Below, in pieces: positions 1 through 10,788 of a stretch of 64,000 bases of DNA. Source of the stretch: Saccharum officinarum (Eukaryota > Streptophyta > Magnoliopsida > Poales > Poaceae). The stretch covers positions 79,537,447 through 79,601,446 of the forward strand of contig CM036158.1 of the NCBI GenBank assembly GCA_020631735.1, given 5' to 3'. The stretch's first letter is position 1. Each line of letters begins with the position of its first letter. The notes beneath the pieces are model-generated. The model was given only the letters and a program-made list of their open reading frames with translations. It was not told the DNA's origin and ran no database searches. A program made the translations under genes and the position numbers.

Positions 1-262
1 AGAACGAGGAGGAAGAAGGTGAACGAGACGGACACTCGAGCCCCACCCTAACAATGCTAATGGATCAAAAATAGCCATCCGTCCTCTCTCTCTCCATCCT
101 TCCAACCAAACCTAAAATAGAGATGACCCTATTCCCTCAACCAAATATAAAATAGGGATGACCCTATCCCATCCCCTGACAATTGGGAGGGACCCGTTCC
201 ATCCCATCTTGTCTACAAACCAAATGCAACATTAGATTCCAACCCGTATATGTATTGAAGTA

Positions 263-458
263 CTCCCTTTGTCTCACAAATAAAGGCATCATAGGATTTG
301 TAGCTCAAAGTAATGATCAAGCAAAATAACTTAATTATATACCTCTCAAAACTACTAGCGGTCAGTGGACAGAGATAAAAGTACTGAATAGTAAGAATAT
401 AGTGTTAAACAGTTCCATAATGTTTTTCTTTGTCAGACAAATTTTGAATCGGATGGAG
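263..458. mobile_element. Stowaway-like MITE
   Basis: The stretch starts CTCCCTTTGTCTC, ends GGATGGAG, and has TA on both sides (261-262 and 459-460), as expected for Stowaway/Mariner MITEs. It is AT-rich and has no coding potential. The inverted ends are short and imperfect, so the family assignment is moderate. Confidence 0.5.
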
Positions 459-463
459 TAATT

Positions 464-1043
464 ATGAAAGAAGGAACAAACATTCAAGTTAAGCATCTAT
501 ATAGAAGTGACAAGACGGGTGCGTTGGTTTGACGGAACACAATGTATAGATCCGAATGTGACTGGTAGCAGCAGGTAGGAAGCTAAGTGCGCACGATCGA
601 CGACGAACGACGATGATGGTGAGACATGTAATGTGACTGATGAGATGTAATGTAATGCGTGAAATGAGTGAGTTGAAGCCATAAGGATCAACAGGTAGGG
701 TAGCTAGGATGGAAGAGATAGATGATCATGCACATATGTAAAAGTGGTGATAGATTTGATTAGATGGATCGAGGGAAGAAAAGATTGGACGATATCCCCC
801 AGCTAGGCCGGTAGCCGCAAATGTATCCTCTTTCCTGCTTTAGCTTTACCACTCCTCCACTCCACGTACGATCATCGGAGCTAGGATCGGACTGCATGCG
901 TGCGCATAATTCATTGCGCCTTGAAATCGGTTGCGCCGGCCAGCCCGGCTTCGCCTGATCAGTCGATCCATTCATCGGCGGCAGATCGAGTGCGCACACT
1001 AATCAATCAATTACTTCAGAATCTGATGATGATGATGCAACTA
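464..1043. other. Intergenic, no gene seen
   Basis: Short open frames occur on both strands but none has a recognisable domain or convincing codon use. No RNA gene was recognised. Confidence 0.5.
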
Positions 1044-1051
1044 GCTACGTA

Positions 1052-1327
1052 TAGGGATGAAAATGTTACGGATATTTTCCGACCGTATTCGAGACCGAAT
1101 CCGTTTAGAGGGGTTTTAATCCGTCCGTATCCGAGTCCGGATATTTAACATCCGATACCGTATTCGTATCTGAATATTTAAATCACATATTTATGATGTC
1201 GATATCCAATCATATCCTATCCGGCATTTTTTATACTATCTGTATTCGAATCCGAATCCGGACATAAATATGAAAACAAATACGATATCAGTGATATCCG
1301 TCCATATCCGATCCGTTTTCATCCCTA
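1052..1327. mobile_element. Non-autonomous hAT element with perfect 8-bp target duplication
   Basis: The 276-bp element starts TAGGGATGAAAA and ends TTTTCATCCCTA, with further inverted similarity inside (CGGATATTTTCCG against CGTCCATATCCG). It is flanked by the identical 8-mer GCTACGTA at 1044-1051 and 1328-1335. An 8-bp duplication with TAGGGATG-type ends is typical of hAT elements. There is no transposase. The interior consists of short GGATAT/CCGTAT motifs. Confidence 0.88.
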
Positions 1328-1335
1328 GCTACGTA

Positions 1336-1769
1336 CTACTCCTAGAAACATGCATACAGTAGAGTAGATGGCTAGATAGAGACCGATAGACAGCCAGCGA
1401 TTGCTGCGCAGGTCTACATCCATTTCATTCTTCAATGAATAGCGTCGTCGTTTCTTTTTCTTTCCGCATCGATGGGATGGTGAACGTGACCAAAGAGATC
1501 CAATTCAGAACGAGTGGGCTCATCGCACCATTAGCTGGCTAAACTTTCTGCTTTCGCTGCTGGCGGGCTGCTGTTGCACCGACTCACCCTGTTCATAGGC
1601 TGGTTTTGGTGGTTTTCGGTTTGCTTCTAAACCAGTCCAAAATAAATATGCCAGTGTGGCTTGGCTTGGCTTCCGTCGGATTCCTACGGTTTTGAATAGT
1701 TTATTGGTTTGGTTTGGTTATCCGGTTCACACGGGTTGATAGCTGAAATTGCACGGCTGAGCCAGATCG
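1336..1769. other. Intergenic, no gene seen
   Basis: The segment becomes rich in GGTTTGGTTT-type runs near 1600-1730. Nothing coding was recognised. Confidence 0.4.
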
Positions 1770-2180
1770 ATGTTGCCCGCAGTGGGTCAAGAAGAAGAGG
1801 ACCTGCTGGCACGCCGCGTCGCGCTGCGGGAGGCCACCTCGACGCCTCGACGGCGCCCGCAAGGAGCCTTCCTCTACTGCGCCTTCTTCGTCTTCCATGC
1901 CGCCTCCGTCCTGCTCCTCTTCCTCTCCTACTCTGCCGGCTCCGATGGCTCAGCGGCCGCGGCAGCAGCAGCGTGCAGGCGATCCTGGATCCCCAGCCTC
2001 GTCTAGCTGCTCTCCTCGCTCGCCATGCTCTAGGCGTTGCGGTACAAGTTGGACACGGAGGCCGTCCTGGAGCAAGGCCTGAGCGCTTGCTGGCGCGGGA
2101 GGGTGAGGACGCGCTGCTCCGGCGCTCCGTCGCAGCGCTCGCAGGCGCGCTCACGCCAACCGCTGTTGCGCTCACCACTA
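1770..2180 (+). pseudogene. Broken copy or captured fragment of a small plant membrane protein
   Basis: One frame reads an acidic/arginine-rich start (LLARRVALREA), a strongly hydrophobic segment (YCAFFVFHAASVLLLFLSY), an alanine run, then a second hydrophobic stretch followed by ALRYKLDTEAVLE. Two TAG codons (2004-2006 and 2031-2033) break that frame. After about 2080 the continuation (ERLLAREGEDALLRRSVAAL) lies in another frame, so at least one frameshift is present. The arrangement resembles a two-pass membrane protein with a coiled tail, but I cannot name the family. GC content is far above the AT-rich flanks, which fits a transposon-captured exon. Shadow frames on the other strand are by-products of high GC. 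Confidence 0.5.
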
Positions 2181-2541
2181 TCGCACTCGCCGCCGCCGAT
2201 GCCACCACGCTTTCGCCCGCCGCCCGCGCTCGTGGCCACGCTAGTGTTCGCGCTGCATCTGCGGCACCACCGCCGGGTTTAGATGGGTTTCGGTGGCCTC
2301 TAACCGTGACCGGATAAGGCTCTCAAGTTCCATGGCTGGGTATACGGGTTGCAACCCAAACCCCTCTGTAACCGTGATGGTGGGTTTCCCTGGGCTGGTT
2401 ATGGGCCGGCAACCGGTTTTGTTAAACCGGTGAACGGCGTGAGCACCGATGGAGGACGACGACATAGAAGAAGAACGAGACTGACTGACAGATGATGAGC
2501 TGCTGAGCTGAAACTTGTTTTTTTCTTTTTTTTTGATGAAG
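2181..2541. other. Flank of the captured fragment
   Basis: GC-rich sequence grades into GGTTTCGG/CCGGTT motifs (2270-2440) like those left of the fragment at 1600-1740. This suggests both belong to one degraded element, but I could not define its ends. Confidence 0.3.
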
Positions 2542-3465
2542 AGTTGCTTTTTTTTAGAAACCAGGCATATATTTCATAGATCTTTATGATAATTTACAAC
2601 CCAACGCTTACAACGACACTCTTGAAAGAAAGAAAAATTACATTCAGGTCCTTGCAAGCTTCTCCCAGTCATCCTCATCGCCGGCAGCCGGAACAGTCGC
2701 GTTGAAGCCGACCACCCTTCCGACGAAGGATCTTCAAAGGTTTTAAATGGCACCAAGAACAGCATATCAGCAACACCAACATGCTTTTTACCCGTTGAAC
2801 GAACAGGCCTAAAAAGATGGCAAGAAGCCATCGCATCGCCAGACAACTGGGGCCTGACGCCACGACCATCGACAGCCCCGACACGTCGGCCAACAGACCA
2901 CCCTGGAGGGGAAGCAAACCACCAGAAACAGTGGGAGCAAAAGACCAACCCAATTTCTCAAGTTGGAAGATATACCTCCCAAGGATTCCGCCGGAGAGTT
3001 CAGCAACAGTGCCGATGCCGACAAAAAAGAGGGAGGGATCGTAAGGACTCTCGTCAAGAACTAGAGCACCAAACAAGGCTCTAGATCCGACAAGAGCACG
3101 CTTTATTCTCCATGGATCGACACGGAAGGAAGGAGCTTCAGTTTCTCCAACTCCGCCACCGAATCCACCGCATGCACCCCTTCCGACACCGATCAAGAGG
3201 AGCAAAAGAGTCGGCGGCCATCTGACAAGCACCGCCGGAAACCCTAACCCTAACCTATGCCTAATAGGAGATGGTATGTACACCGGACATCGATCCCCCG
3301 TCTCCCCTCCACCTCCGACGCCGAAACGGCCACCGGAGGCGAAAAGGAGGCGGCTGAATCGACGCCGGAATCGGAATCACCTTCCCGTCGCCTTTTTTTT
3401 TACAGTAGAAGGAAGAGAGACGAAGGTCGAGAGAAGTACCCGAATTTTAGCTAGTTGCTTTTTTT
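2542..3465 (-). mobile_element. LINE-like or other non-LTR insertion
   Basis: The repeat AGTTGC followed by a T-run occurs at 2542-2555 and again at 3453-3465. Read on the minus strand, the insert ends in poly-A that merges with the left repeat, which is the structure left by target-primed reverse transcription. The minus strand holds a 202-codon open frame (3283-2675) rich in Leu/Gly with no reverse transcriptase or endonuclease motif. It is therefore either a strongly truncated LINE or a non-autonomous copy. The protein has no recognisable domain and should not be treated as a host gene. Confidence 0.5.
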
Positions 3466-3744
3466 GAGCGGGTGGTCCGCGTCGATTGATTCGTGCGTCT
3501 AGCCCATCTTTCGTCCAGCAGGCTCGATGAGCCGGCCCACATAAAGAGGAACAAGTGAAGGGCGTCAGAGCCCAGACTTCTTTGGAGCCCAGCCCATGTA
3601 TACTAATAGGCAGGCCGCCCGCGACGAGACGAGATGAGACGAGCCGGACGGACCGTATAGCGAAGGCAGGCAGGAGCCACCAGTTTCCACCGCACCCCCT
3701 CGTCGCTCCGGTCCGGCGGGTGAGTCGTCGTACCGCCGGTATCC

Positions 3745-6102
3745 ATGGCGGCGGTGGTGCGCGGCGTCTTGAGGGGCATCAAGGAGAAGGGACTCACCAA
3801 CTTCATCCGCGACGTCCGCGACGAAGGATACTTGTAACCCCTCAGCTCCCGTCAATATCTTCTCCCTGCGCAGATCAGATGTCCCCCATTTCGATTACGA
3901 TCTCGATCCAGATCCCTCCTCTCTTCCCTTGCTTTATATTATAGATATAGACTCCTTGCCGCTAGTATTTTTTGTTTGTTGCGGATCTGACTGACTAGTT
4001 TCCAACTTTTAATTTGTTTCGATTCGGCTATTCCTGCGGTGTGCGCTCTCGGCTCTAGCCTCTGGGACGGGGAAAATTACAAGTAGGGTTCCTCTCCGCA
4101 TACCTTTGAAATCGCTATTTGGTCCACGATAGTGTCTAGGATAAGTCTTAGCTCACACAACACCACAATCACTCATGCTGCATAACACCACAATCCTTAT
4201 GCAGCATATGCAAGCGTGGATTCATTTTACCAGGTATACATCAACTAAAATGTCCGTTTGCTCGTGTGCAACATACAACATACATTGCTTGCTTGCCACT
4301 GTTTGTTAGATTGATCCATTCCACACCCACTTGTATATACCTTTCCTGCATTATACTACATGTCCCGAATTTTTATATGATGAAGTAAGTCCAAGATTAT
4401 ATGAACTAGGCATGTAGCCTTGTATATTATAGAACAACTTTTTTAGACTGTCGGCAAACCTAGCATCTTGGTTCATAGCATTCCTTCCTAGTGTTCATGC
4501 ATTCTTTTTTCTTGTCTTCTGCTATAGTATACCTTAGTACCACATACATGTTCAGTCAGATCAAACTGCTTGGCCAGACATTGCAAATTATGGTATATTA
4601 ATAGTGAAAACAACATAATCTGCTACTCCATGTGCCAACAATTAGTGTAATCAATCTTGATGGGCTATACTCACTTCACAACAATGATTACTTACAGATT
4701 TCCACTTTCACCTGGAATCCTTAAAAACGACACAGTATGGCCACCAATTTCAACATTTAACTGTTTACAGAAGCCATGAACATTTGGCTGTCTTGTATCT
4801 ATGATCCTTTACTTTTCTGCAATGGAGTGTCACCATGTAAATTGTCTGTCACATGTTTCTATTTCCAGGAATTGTTTTTGTGTCATGCCTGATATGGGTT
4901 CTCCGGTTTGGAGACATAGCTAAATTCTACATTTCATATGTAAATGTGTTGTTTCCATATTCTAACATCTTGTTATTTACAGCAAATGCCTTCTGGATGG
5001 GAACCTTTTGTAAGTGGCCACCTACCTGTCCTTTTTCAAGGAATGGGTGTGGTTATATGGCTCGGCTGTCGGCACAGCTAATCTTTTTTTTTCAGGCAAA
5101 CGAAAAATCACAATATTGGCGCAACACTTGTAGGAGTTGACAAGTTTGGAAACAAATACTATGAGAAACTACATGGCACTCAGTGTGGTGAGTAAACTCT
5201 GTTCTGCTAGTTGATGTCCATGGTTGTTTTTTATTGTGAAATTATTATGTGATTCAATTTAGGTCATGAAAGCAGTAGACTGTCATTGGCAGCAATTATA
5301 TTTCACCTCTTTTTTTTTCCCTTCTCGAACCTATTAGATAAATACCTTAGCTGTTATCACTTTGGGCTTCACTTTACTGATGTGCATGTATTTGTAGGAG
5401 CAAAATATCTCTTCCATTGCTGGCCATTCCCCCTTGATAGTACACTAAGCATGGTAAATTTTGCAGGAAGGCATAGGTGGGTAGAATATGCAGAGAAAGG
5501 TCGTTACAATGCATCCCAAGTGCCTCCTGAATGGCATGGATGGCTGCACCACATCACAGATAGCACTGGGGATAAGGCAAGTTTCCCTACATGTTAGTTG
5601 CTTTAATTCCTGGATAGTGTTCATGCTTCAGTCTTCTCTATGTGCTTGCAACGGTGCTTGATGCCTTGTTTCTTTGTCTTGATTATGTGAAGTGACTTCA
5701 CAATTGAGCACCAGTATTGATGATTTGGGATTTTGTTTAATATAGATGAATAAAATTTGGTTTCTCTGAAACACTTCATGTTTTCTATGTCACCCACATT
5801 TTGGGGCTATTTGCCTGAGGGGATGTGGGTCTCTATTTCATTTGGTGCAAGGAGCTTCAAGGCGATATCTTAATTAGTATCTGAAAGTCAAAATTGGTTA
5901 AACTGATTTGGTGTCTTTTTTTATTTTCGCTGTGTTGCAGCTGCTGAACCAGAAGACTGCTAGGTACCTTGTAGAGCACAAGCAGAACTACTCTGGCGAG
6001 GGTGAAGAGCTGATCTACCACTCCAAGGGGCATGCTTTGAATCCGGGGCAAAGGGACTGGACGAGGTATCAGCCCTGGGAGCCAAAGAAAGAGCAAGCCT
6101 AG
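3745..6102 (+). CDS. NDUFA12: NADH:ubiquinone oxidoreductase (complex I) accessory subunit, NDUFA12/B17.2 family
   Basis: Five coding exons join in frame to 159 residues: 3745-3833, 4983-5009, 5096-5187, 5467-5576 and 5941-6102. The start ATG opens [16 protein letters not shown]. Later exons carry [56 protein letters not shown] and [19 protein letters not shown], all hallmarks of this family. The length matches plant homologues. The protein is nuclear-encoded and is known in the family to act as an accessory subunit at the matrix arm of mitochondrial complex I, involved in assembly or stability. No cleavable presequence is evident. Exon 2 is only 27 nt. Intron 4 has a GC donor (AAG, then GCAAGT) with a normal AG acceptor. 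Intron 1 (1149 bp) and the other introns hold no recognised element. No stop or frameshift was seen, so it is likely functional. Confidence 0.95.
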
Positions 6103-7026
6103 CTCCTGAGTACATTGTGGGGAAGCTGCTGAAATGTTTGCGTTTTCTTGCATTGGGTCAGGTATCACCGAGCTTGAATAGCCTCTGGGTTATTGATTGG
6201 ACTGGGCCCAAATAATGTTGTTCTGAATACCAATACTGTATAATTCGATCATCTTTTGACATCGAAATGTTGTTGTTACAGCTGTGAAAGCAGCTTTGGG
6301 GAATATCTCATGCAGTTGTTATTGCCTTCGGTTATCTCTGAATTTGTACGAGAGAATAACAGGTCTGGTTGGGGGAGCTGTCTAGCTCCAGCTGTTTTTT
6401 TTTACGACAGTCTAGCGCAGCTGTTGGGTGGTGTTTGGACACCTCACACTTGAATTTCATGACCATGGATGAAGATCCAACGCTCTACGGCTTTCTTGTA
6501 TCTCTTTACTTATTCGTACCATGGACCATTTCTCCAGTTTCTACCTCGACAACCATCTTCAGAGCTTTTTTGGGCTGTATGTCAATCCACTCCTATCTAC
6601 TGTATATGATCTGAGAGGTATTTGGGTCGATATTAGTTAATTTTTCACACAAATATCTCACGACTCATGTGGATTGATGCGCTGCTAAACAAACTATCAC
6701 TGCTTCTACCCCCATCATCGCACCAACCAGATTTTGCGGCGACATCGCCTTGATGCTTATGTCCTGCTCTTAGCAGCCGGAGGCCATGTTTCTGATTCAG
6801 AAACATTTACGTTCCCATATTATATCACCTTAAGTTCTTGTTCCTGTTCTACGTTTCTATTCCCGTTCCATGTTCCTATTCCCTTCTAGGAACCTGACTA
6901 CTAAGGTACCACCCGCCTACCTCGTCTTTGTTGAGGCATCACTGTGACACTGAAACCCTTACCCATCCAACCATCACAGTGATGCTCACACCCCTGCCCA
7001 TCCAACCATCACAGTGACACGCCGCG
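6103..7026. other. 3' UTR of the NDUFA12-type gene and intergenic DNA
   Basis: The first few hundred bases probably hold the 3' UTR. Around 6940-7018 the phrase CCCATCCAACCATCACAGTGA is imperfectly duplicated with the small palindrome TCACAGTGA. No gene was recognised. Confidence 0.4.
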
Positions 7027-7327
7027 GCCGAAGGACCCCGCCTGGAACGACGACGCCTCCTTCAACCTCGAGTTCGCAGTGCCCGACGACGAGAGCGCCG
7101 CATCCGACGCCGAGGAGGAGCGTCCGATGTTGTGGCGCCTGGGGTTGCCGAGGCGGTGGTCGTCGACGCGCCGGCAACCGACGCGGAGGCGGAGACCAAG
7201 GACAAGGCCGCGCCGGCCCCACCGCCTGCGTTGCTACTCCGCCCGGCCACCAGGTTCCGCGTCCTGCTGCGAAGCTGAGGAGGCCCAAGGCCTCGAGTTC
7301 GCAGTGCCCGGCGCCCCGGCGGCGTGA
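7027..7327 (+). pseudogene. C2-domain-like gene fragment
   Basis: One frame reads KDPAWNDDASFNLEFAVPDDE, matching the conserved 'DP.WN..F.F.V' strand of C2 domains, followed by an acidic stretch and then Arg/Pro-rich sequence with no domain. There is no start codon or upstream C2 strands, and the frame stops at 7325-7327. The phrase CTCGAGTTCGCAGTGCCCG occurs twice (about 7067 and 7292), so the fragment also suffered an internal duplication. High GC and isolation among MITEs fit a captured fragment. The identification rests on one motif. Confidence 0.4.
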
Positions 7328-7329
7328 GC

Positions 7330-7689
7330 GAGGGCAAGGAGGCGGACGTGGTTCGCCGAATGTTTGTGTGCCCCGGGGCGCACGTATCCCCCCTCTGAAA
7401 TACCTTTGGATTGTTTTGAAGATTCGTGCTCACTTCTGTCACGTAGATGATGCTACAGTGATGATTGTTGTTTTATTCTACAATAATCCTGACACAATGT
7501 ACTGGAAAGGCTGCTAAGGCTGCACTTTTTCTGGTTGGCTTGTGGCAGTCATTTAGGCCATGCCCAACGCTCCAAGGTGGAGTACTGCCCCAGCTGCCAC
7601 CTATGCATATGCCGTCCAAATCATGAACAGGTTATGTTCTCTCGCAGAGGAGGCGTTAGCTTCTCTGATAAAAAGTTTGAAGCAGGTAT
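7330..7689. other. Unassigned stretch with a Cys-rich scrap
   Basis: A frame around 7535-7640 contains YCPSCHLCICRPNH, which hints at a zinc-binding exon, but it is too short and runs straight into the next MITE. It was not called as a gene. Confidence 0.25.
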
Positions 7690-7931
7690 GGGTGTGTTCA
7701 CTTCGCGAAAAGTAGTTAAAAAGTTACTGTAGCATCTTTCGTTGGATTTGATAAAATTTATCCAATCATGGACTAACTAGGCTCAAAAGATTCGTCCCGA
7801 CATTTATAGACAAACTATGCAATTAGTTATCTTTTTTATCTATATTTAATACTCCATGCATACGTCGAAAGATTTGATGTGATGGGTGGAAGAGAAAATA
7901 TTTTGGATTGGGATGGGAAGTGAACGAGGCC
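7690..7931. mobile_element. Tourist-like MITE, copy A (PIF/Harbinger type)
   Basis: The element begins GGGTGTGTTCACTTC, ends GAAGTGAACGAGGCC, and has TAT on both sides (7687-7689 and 7932-7934). The body carries the conserved blocks CTGTAGCATCTTTCGTTG, GGACTAACTAGGCTCAAAAG and TTTAATACTCCATGCAT that recur in many other copies in this window. Confidence 0.8.
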
Positions 7932-7982
7932 TATATGTTCCTACGTTGTGGTATAAAAAGGCATGTAAAAGCTGAAGACTTT

Positions 7983-8257
7983 GGCCTGGTTTAGATACCT
8001 AAATTCACCTCCAAATTCCACTATGCAAAAAGAAGATTCTCCATCACATCAAAATGTCGGCACATATATGGAGTACTAAATGTAGATGAAATCAAAAACT
8101 AATTGCACAGTTTTGTTGTACTTTGTGAGACGAACATTTTAAGCCTAATTAATCAATGTTTGGACAATTATTACCAAATAAAAACAAAATTGCTACAGTG
8201 TAACGTGATGTTTAATGTACCAACTTTGGGTACCGAATTTGGTATCTAAACAAGGGG
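7983..8257. mobile_element. Tourist-like MITE, copy B (opposite orientation)
   Basis: The ends are GGCCTGGTTTAGATACC and GGTATCTAAACAAGGGG, with TTT on both sides. The body is the reverse-orientation version of the family in copy A (GCACAGTTTTGTTGTA, GCCTAATTAATCAATG, ATTGCTACAGTG). Confidence 0.75.
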
Positions 8258-8383
8258 TTTGGACAAAAGCTAAGCATGGTGGCAGGACCATGGCAGAGAA
8301 CAAGCTGCTGCTTGCGATGGGAGGCTATTGGCCTGAATTCATTTTGATAAGGCTGTGTTTAGTTTCATTGAAAAGTGCACTAT

Positions 8384-8627
8384 GGGTGTGTTCACTTCGC
8401 GAAAAGTAGCTGAAAAGTTACTGTAGCATCTTTCGTTGTTATTTGGTAAAATTTATCCAATTATGGACTAACTAGGCTCAAAAGATTCGTCCCGACATTT
8501 ACAGACAAACTATGCAATTAGTTATCTTTTTTACCTACATTTAATGCTCCATGCATGCGTCGAAAGATTTGATGTGATGGGTGGAAGAGAAAATATTTTG
8601 GGTTGGGATGGGGAAGTGAACAAGGCC
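8384..8627. mobile_element. Tourist-like MITE, copy C, nested in copy D
   Basis: It is nearly identical to copy A, with ends GGGTGTGTTCACTTCGCG and GAAGTGAACAAGGCC. It is flanked by TAT at 8381-8383 and 8628-8630. The host sequence on either side aligns to copy B without a gap, so copy C landed in an existing MITE. Confidence 0.8.
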
Positions 8628-8842
8628 TATGCAAAAAAAGATTTCCTGTCACATCAAAATTCGATACATGCATGGAGTACTAAATGTGAATAAAATCAAA
8701 AACTAATTGCACAGTTTGGTTGTACTTTACGAGACGAACATTTTGACCATAATTAATCAACGGTTGGACAATTATTACCAAATACAAACGAAACGCTACA
8801 ATGTCGCTGCAGTGAATTTTGGCACCCCAAATTTGGAACTAA

Positions 8843-9282
8843 GACTACCCGCAGTGGGTACTCTAAAACGATACTCTAAAGCTTTAGAGTATGAATATAG
8901 AGTAAAAACTGCTGCACTGGGTACTCTAAAACGATACTCTATCCTTTCTCTCACTCTATATTTAGAGTAGTACTGTGCTTACTCTATACTCTATAGTGGC
9001 GGGCCCCACTAGCTAAACAAAGGAAAAAATGCTATAACTCACAAACTAAAAATCCAAATTAAATTTCGATTGCACCATTAAATTTGTCTCAATAAATCCT
9101 TCAAAACTAGATCACACATGGATATATTTAGATAAAGTGACAAGTGGGTCCCATAGTGGATAGAGTGGATAGAGGATGATATAGAGGATGGATGGATGCG
9201 GGAGAATTGAGTATAGAGGAGAGAATCTTGCTGACTAGGACGTATAGAGGATGAATATAGAGGTCCATGAGTGCGGGTAGTC
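8843..9282. mobile_element. Harbinger-type MITE with 11-bp perfect TIR and TAA duplication
   Basis: The termini GACTACCCGCA and TGCGGGTAGTC are perfect inverted repeats. TAA flanks both ends (8840-8842 and 9283-9285). The interior holds repeated ACTCTAAAACGATACTCTA and TATAGAGGATG motifs and no coding frame. It lies inside the 3' part of copy D. Confidence 0.8.
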
Positions 9283-9319
9283 TAAGTGGAGTATACTTTT
9301 ATACAAGGCTAACACTAGG

Positions 9320-10273
9320 GTGATGCATGCCCTGGTGGTGCCCTTATTGGGCCAGTCCCCAGTGGACGACGGCGGCCATCTCCTTCACGAAGAATCACTG
9401 AACCTTGTTCAAACGGACGACAAGGACATCCTGTAGACCTGTACGTGTGCATGGGCCCCTCCTTCAACGTCGGCAAGCCGCTGGAGATCTGTGCCATCCC
9501 CAACGTGTCCAGCGCCACGCGGCAGCGCCGGAAGCTGACCAAGGGCAATTTCAACAACGCGTTTCCGTCGAGCAGCCCGGACGGGAGCAGGTTCGTGTTC
9601 CGGTCCACCAGGGACGGCGGCGACAAGAAGCACAAGAACCTATACATCGCGGTGGACGCAGAGGTCGGCCAGTACAGTGGCGGCACGGTGACGCAGCTAA
9701 CCAACGGGGGGTGACCGGACACCCACTGCCAGTGGTCGTCGAGCGGAGACTGGATCGTCTCCTCGTCGATGGGGGACAGTACAAGCCCAAGGACGCGCAG
9801 GAGCTGGACAACGGCCTGGACCCGGGCTACTACGCCGTTTTCATGGTGAAGGCGAGCGACCCGACGGTGGTGATCCGGGTGATACGGAGCGGGGACGACC
9901 TCGGCGGGCACGTGAACCACCGGTGTTCAGCCCGGACGGCCGGAGCATCGCCGTGACGGCCGACCTCGCCTCCGTGTCAGTCGACCCATCTCGCTGCCGC
10001 TCTTCACTGCGGCGACATCTTCGTGGTGGACACATCGACCCGGACGATGCGAGCAAGAACAAGGATGTGAAGAAGTTCCACCGGGTCACGCACAGCCGGT
10101 ACGAGTACTCGACGCCGGCGTGGACGATGTTCGCCACGGACGACCCCAACGCGCAGTGGAACATGTTGGTGAAGAAGGACTCGCACACGCTGGCATGCCC
10201 CTACGCGTACCCGGACGACGGTGGGAGCTGGCACATGACCGGATACCTCTGCATCCCCAGGAGGTGCTGCTGA
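9320..10273 (+). pseudogene. Decayed TolB/PD40-like beta-propeller gene
   Basis: Three reading frames in succession encode one protein. The first (about 9430-9714) contains AFPSSSPDGSRFVFRSTRDG. The second (about 9775-9920) contains ELDNGLDPGYYAVFMVKAS. The third (9923-10273) contains FSPDGRSIAVTADL and ends GYLCIPRRCC. The repeated 'SPDG..(I/F)..(S/T)..' signature is that of WD40-like/PD40 repeats seen in TolB and the DPP6/DPP4 N-terminal domain. At least two frameshifts and an in-frame TGA at 9712-9714 break it, so it cannot make the full protein. It is GC-rich and has no visible introns, which fits a single-exon gene remnant or a retrocopy. MITEs border it on both sides. Confidence 0.75.
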
Positions 10274-10290
10274 TCGTGTGATTGGATTTG

Positions 10291-10788
10291 GGCCTTGTTT
10301 AGGCTGTGTTTAGATTCAAAATATTTGGGGGAAAATTCCTGTAGCATTTTCGTTGTTATTCGGTAAAATTTGTCCAACCATGGACTAACTAGGCTCAAAA
10401 GATTCGTCTCGACCTTTACAGACAAACTGTACAATTAGTTATTTTTTTTACCTACATTTAATGCTCCATGTATGCGTCAAAGATTCAATGTGACGGATGG
10501 AAGAGGAAATATTTTGGGAAGTGAATGGGCCCTTAGTTCCCTAACTTTGGGCCAAATTTCACTATGCCAAAAGAAGATTCACCGTCATATCAAAATGTCA
10601 GCACATGCATGGAGTACTAAATATAGATAAAATCAAAAACTAATTACACAATTTTGTTGTACTTTGCGAGACGAATATTTTGAGCCTAATTAATCAATGT
10701 TTGTACAATTATTATCAAATAAAAACAAAAATATTACAGTGTGCTATAATAATTTGTCCATCCCCAAATTGGGGAATTAAACAAGGCC
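10291..10788. mobile_element. Tourist-like MITE, copy F, host of a nested MITE
   Basis: The ends are GGCCTTGTTTA at 10291 and AAACAAGGCC ending at 10788. The middle (10302-10532) is another MITE flanked by TTA on both sides. Bridging across it, copy F reads like the other reverse-orientation copies. Confidence 0.75.
10302..10532. mobile_element. Tourist-like MITE, copy E, nested in copy F
   Basis: It starts GGCTGTGTTTAGATTC, ends GTGAATGGGCCC, and is flanked by TTA at 10299-10301 and 10533-10535. It has the standard body blocks (CTGTAGCATTTTCGTTG, GGACTAACTAGGCTCAAAAG). Confidence 0.8.

Larger units (their letters stand above)
8351..9308. mobile_element. Tourist-like MITE, copy D, split by two later insertions
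   Basis: The left part starts GGCTGTGTTTAGTTTC at 8351. Its body resumes after copy C at 8631 and, by alignment to copy B, continues to about 8840. It is interrupted again by a different TIR element and appears to end near ACAAGGC at about 9308. Both interruptions carry their own 3-bp duplications, which supports the nested order. Confidence 0.6.

Noticed and set aside
1709..2317. A 202-codon + strand frame as a gene
   Set aside because: The protein-like signal switches frame at about 2080 and two stops lie in the better frame, so the long frame is a product of GC content.
2675..3283. 202-codon minus-strand frame as a host membrane protein
   Set aside because: It lies wholly inside an insertion with poly-A and a target duplication and has no conserved domain.
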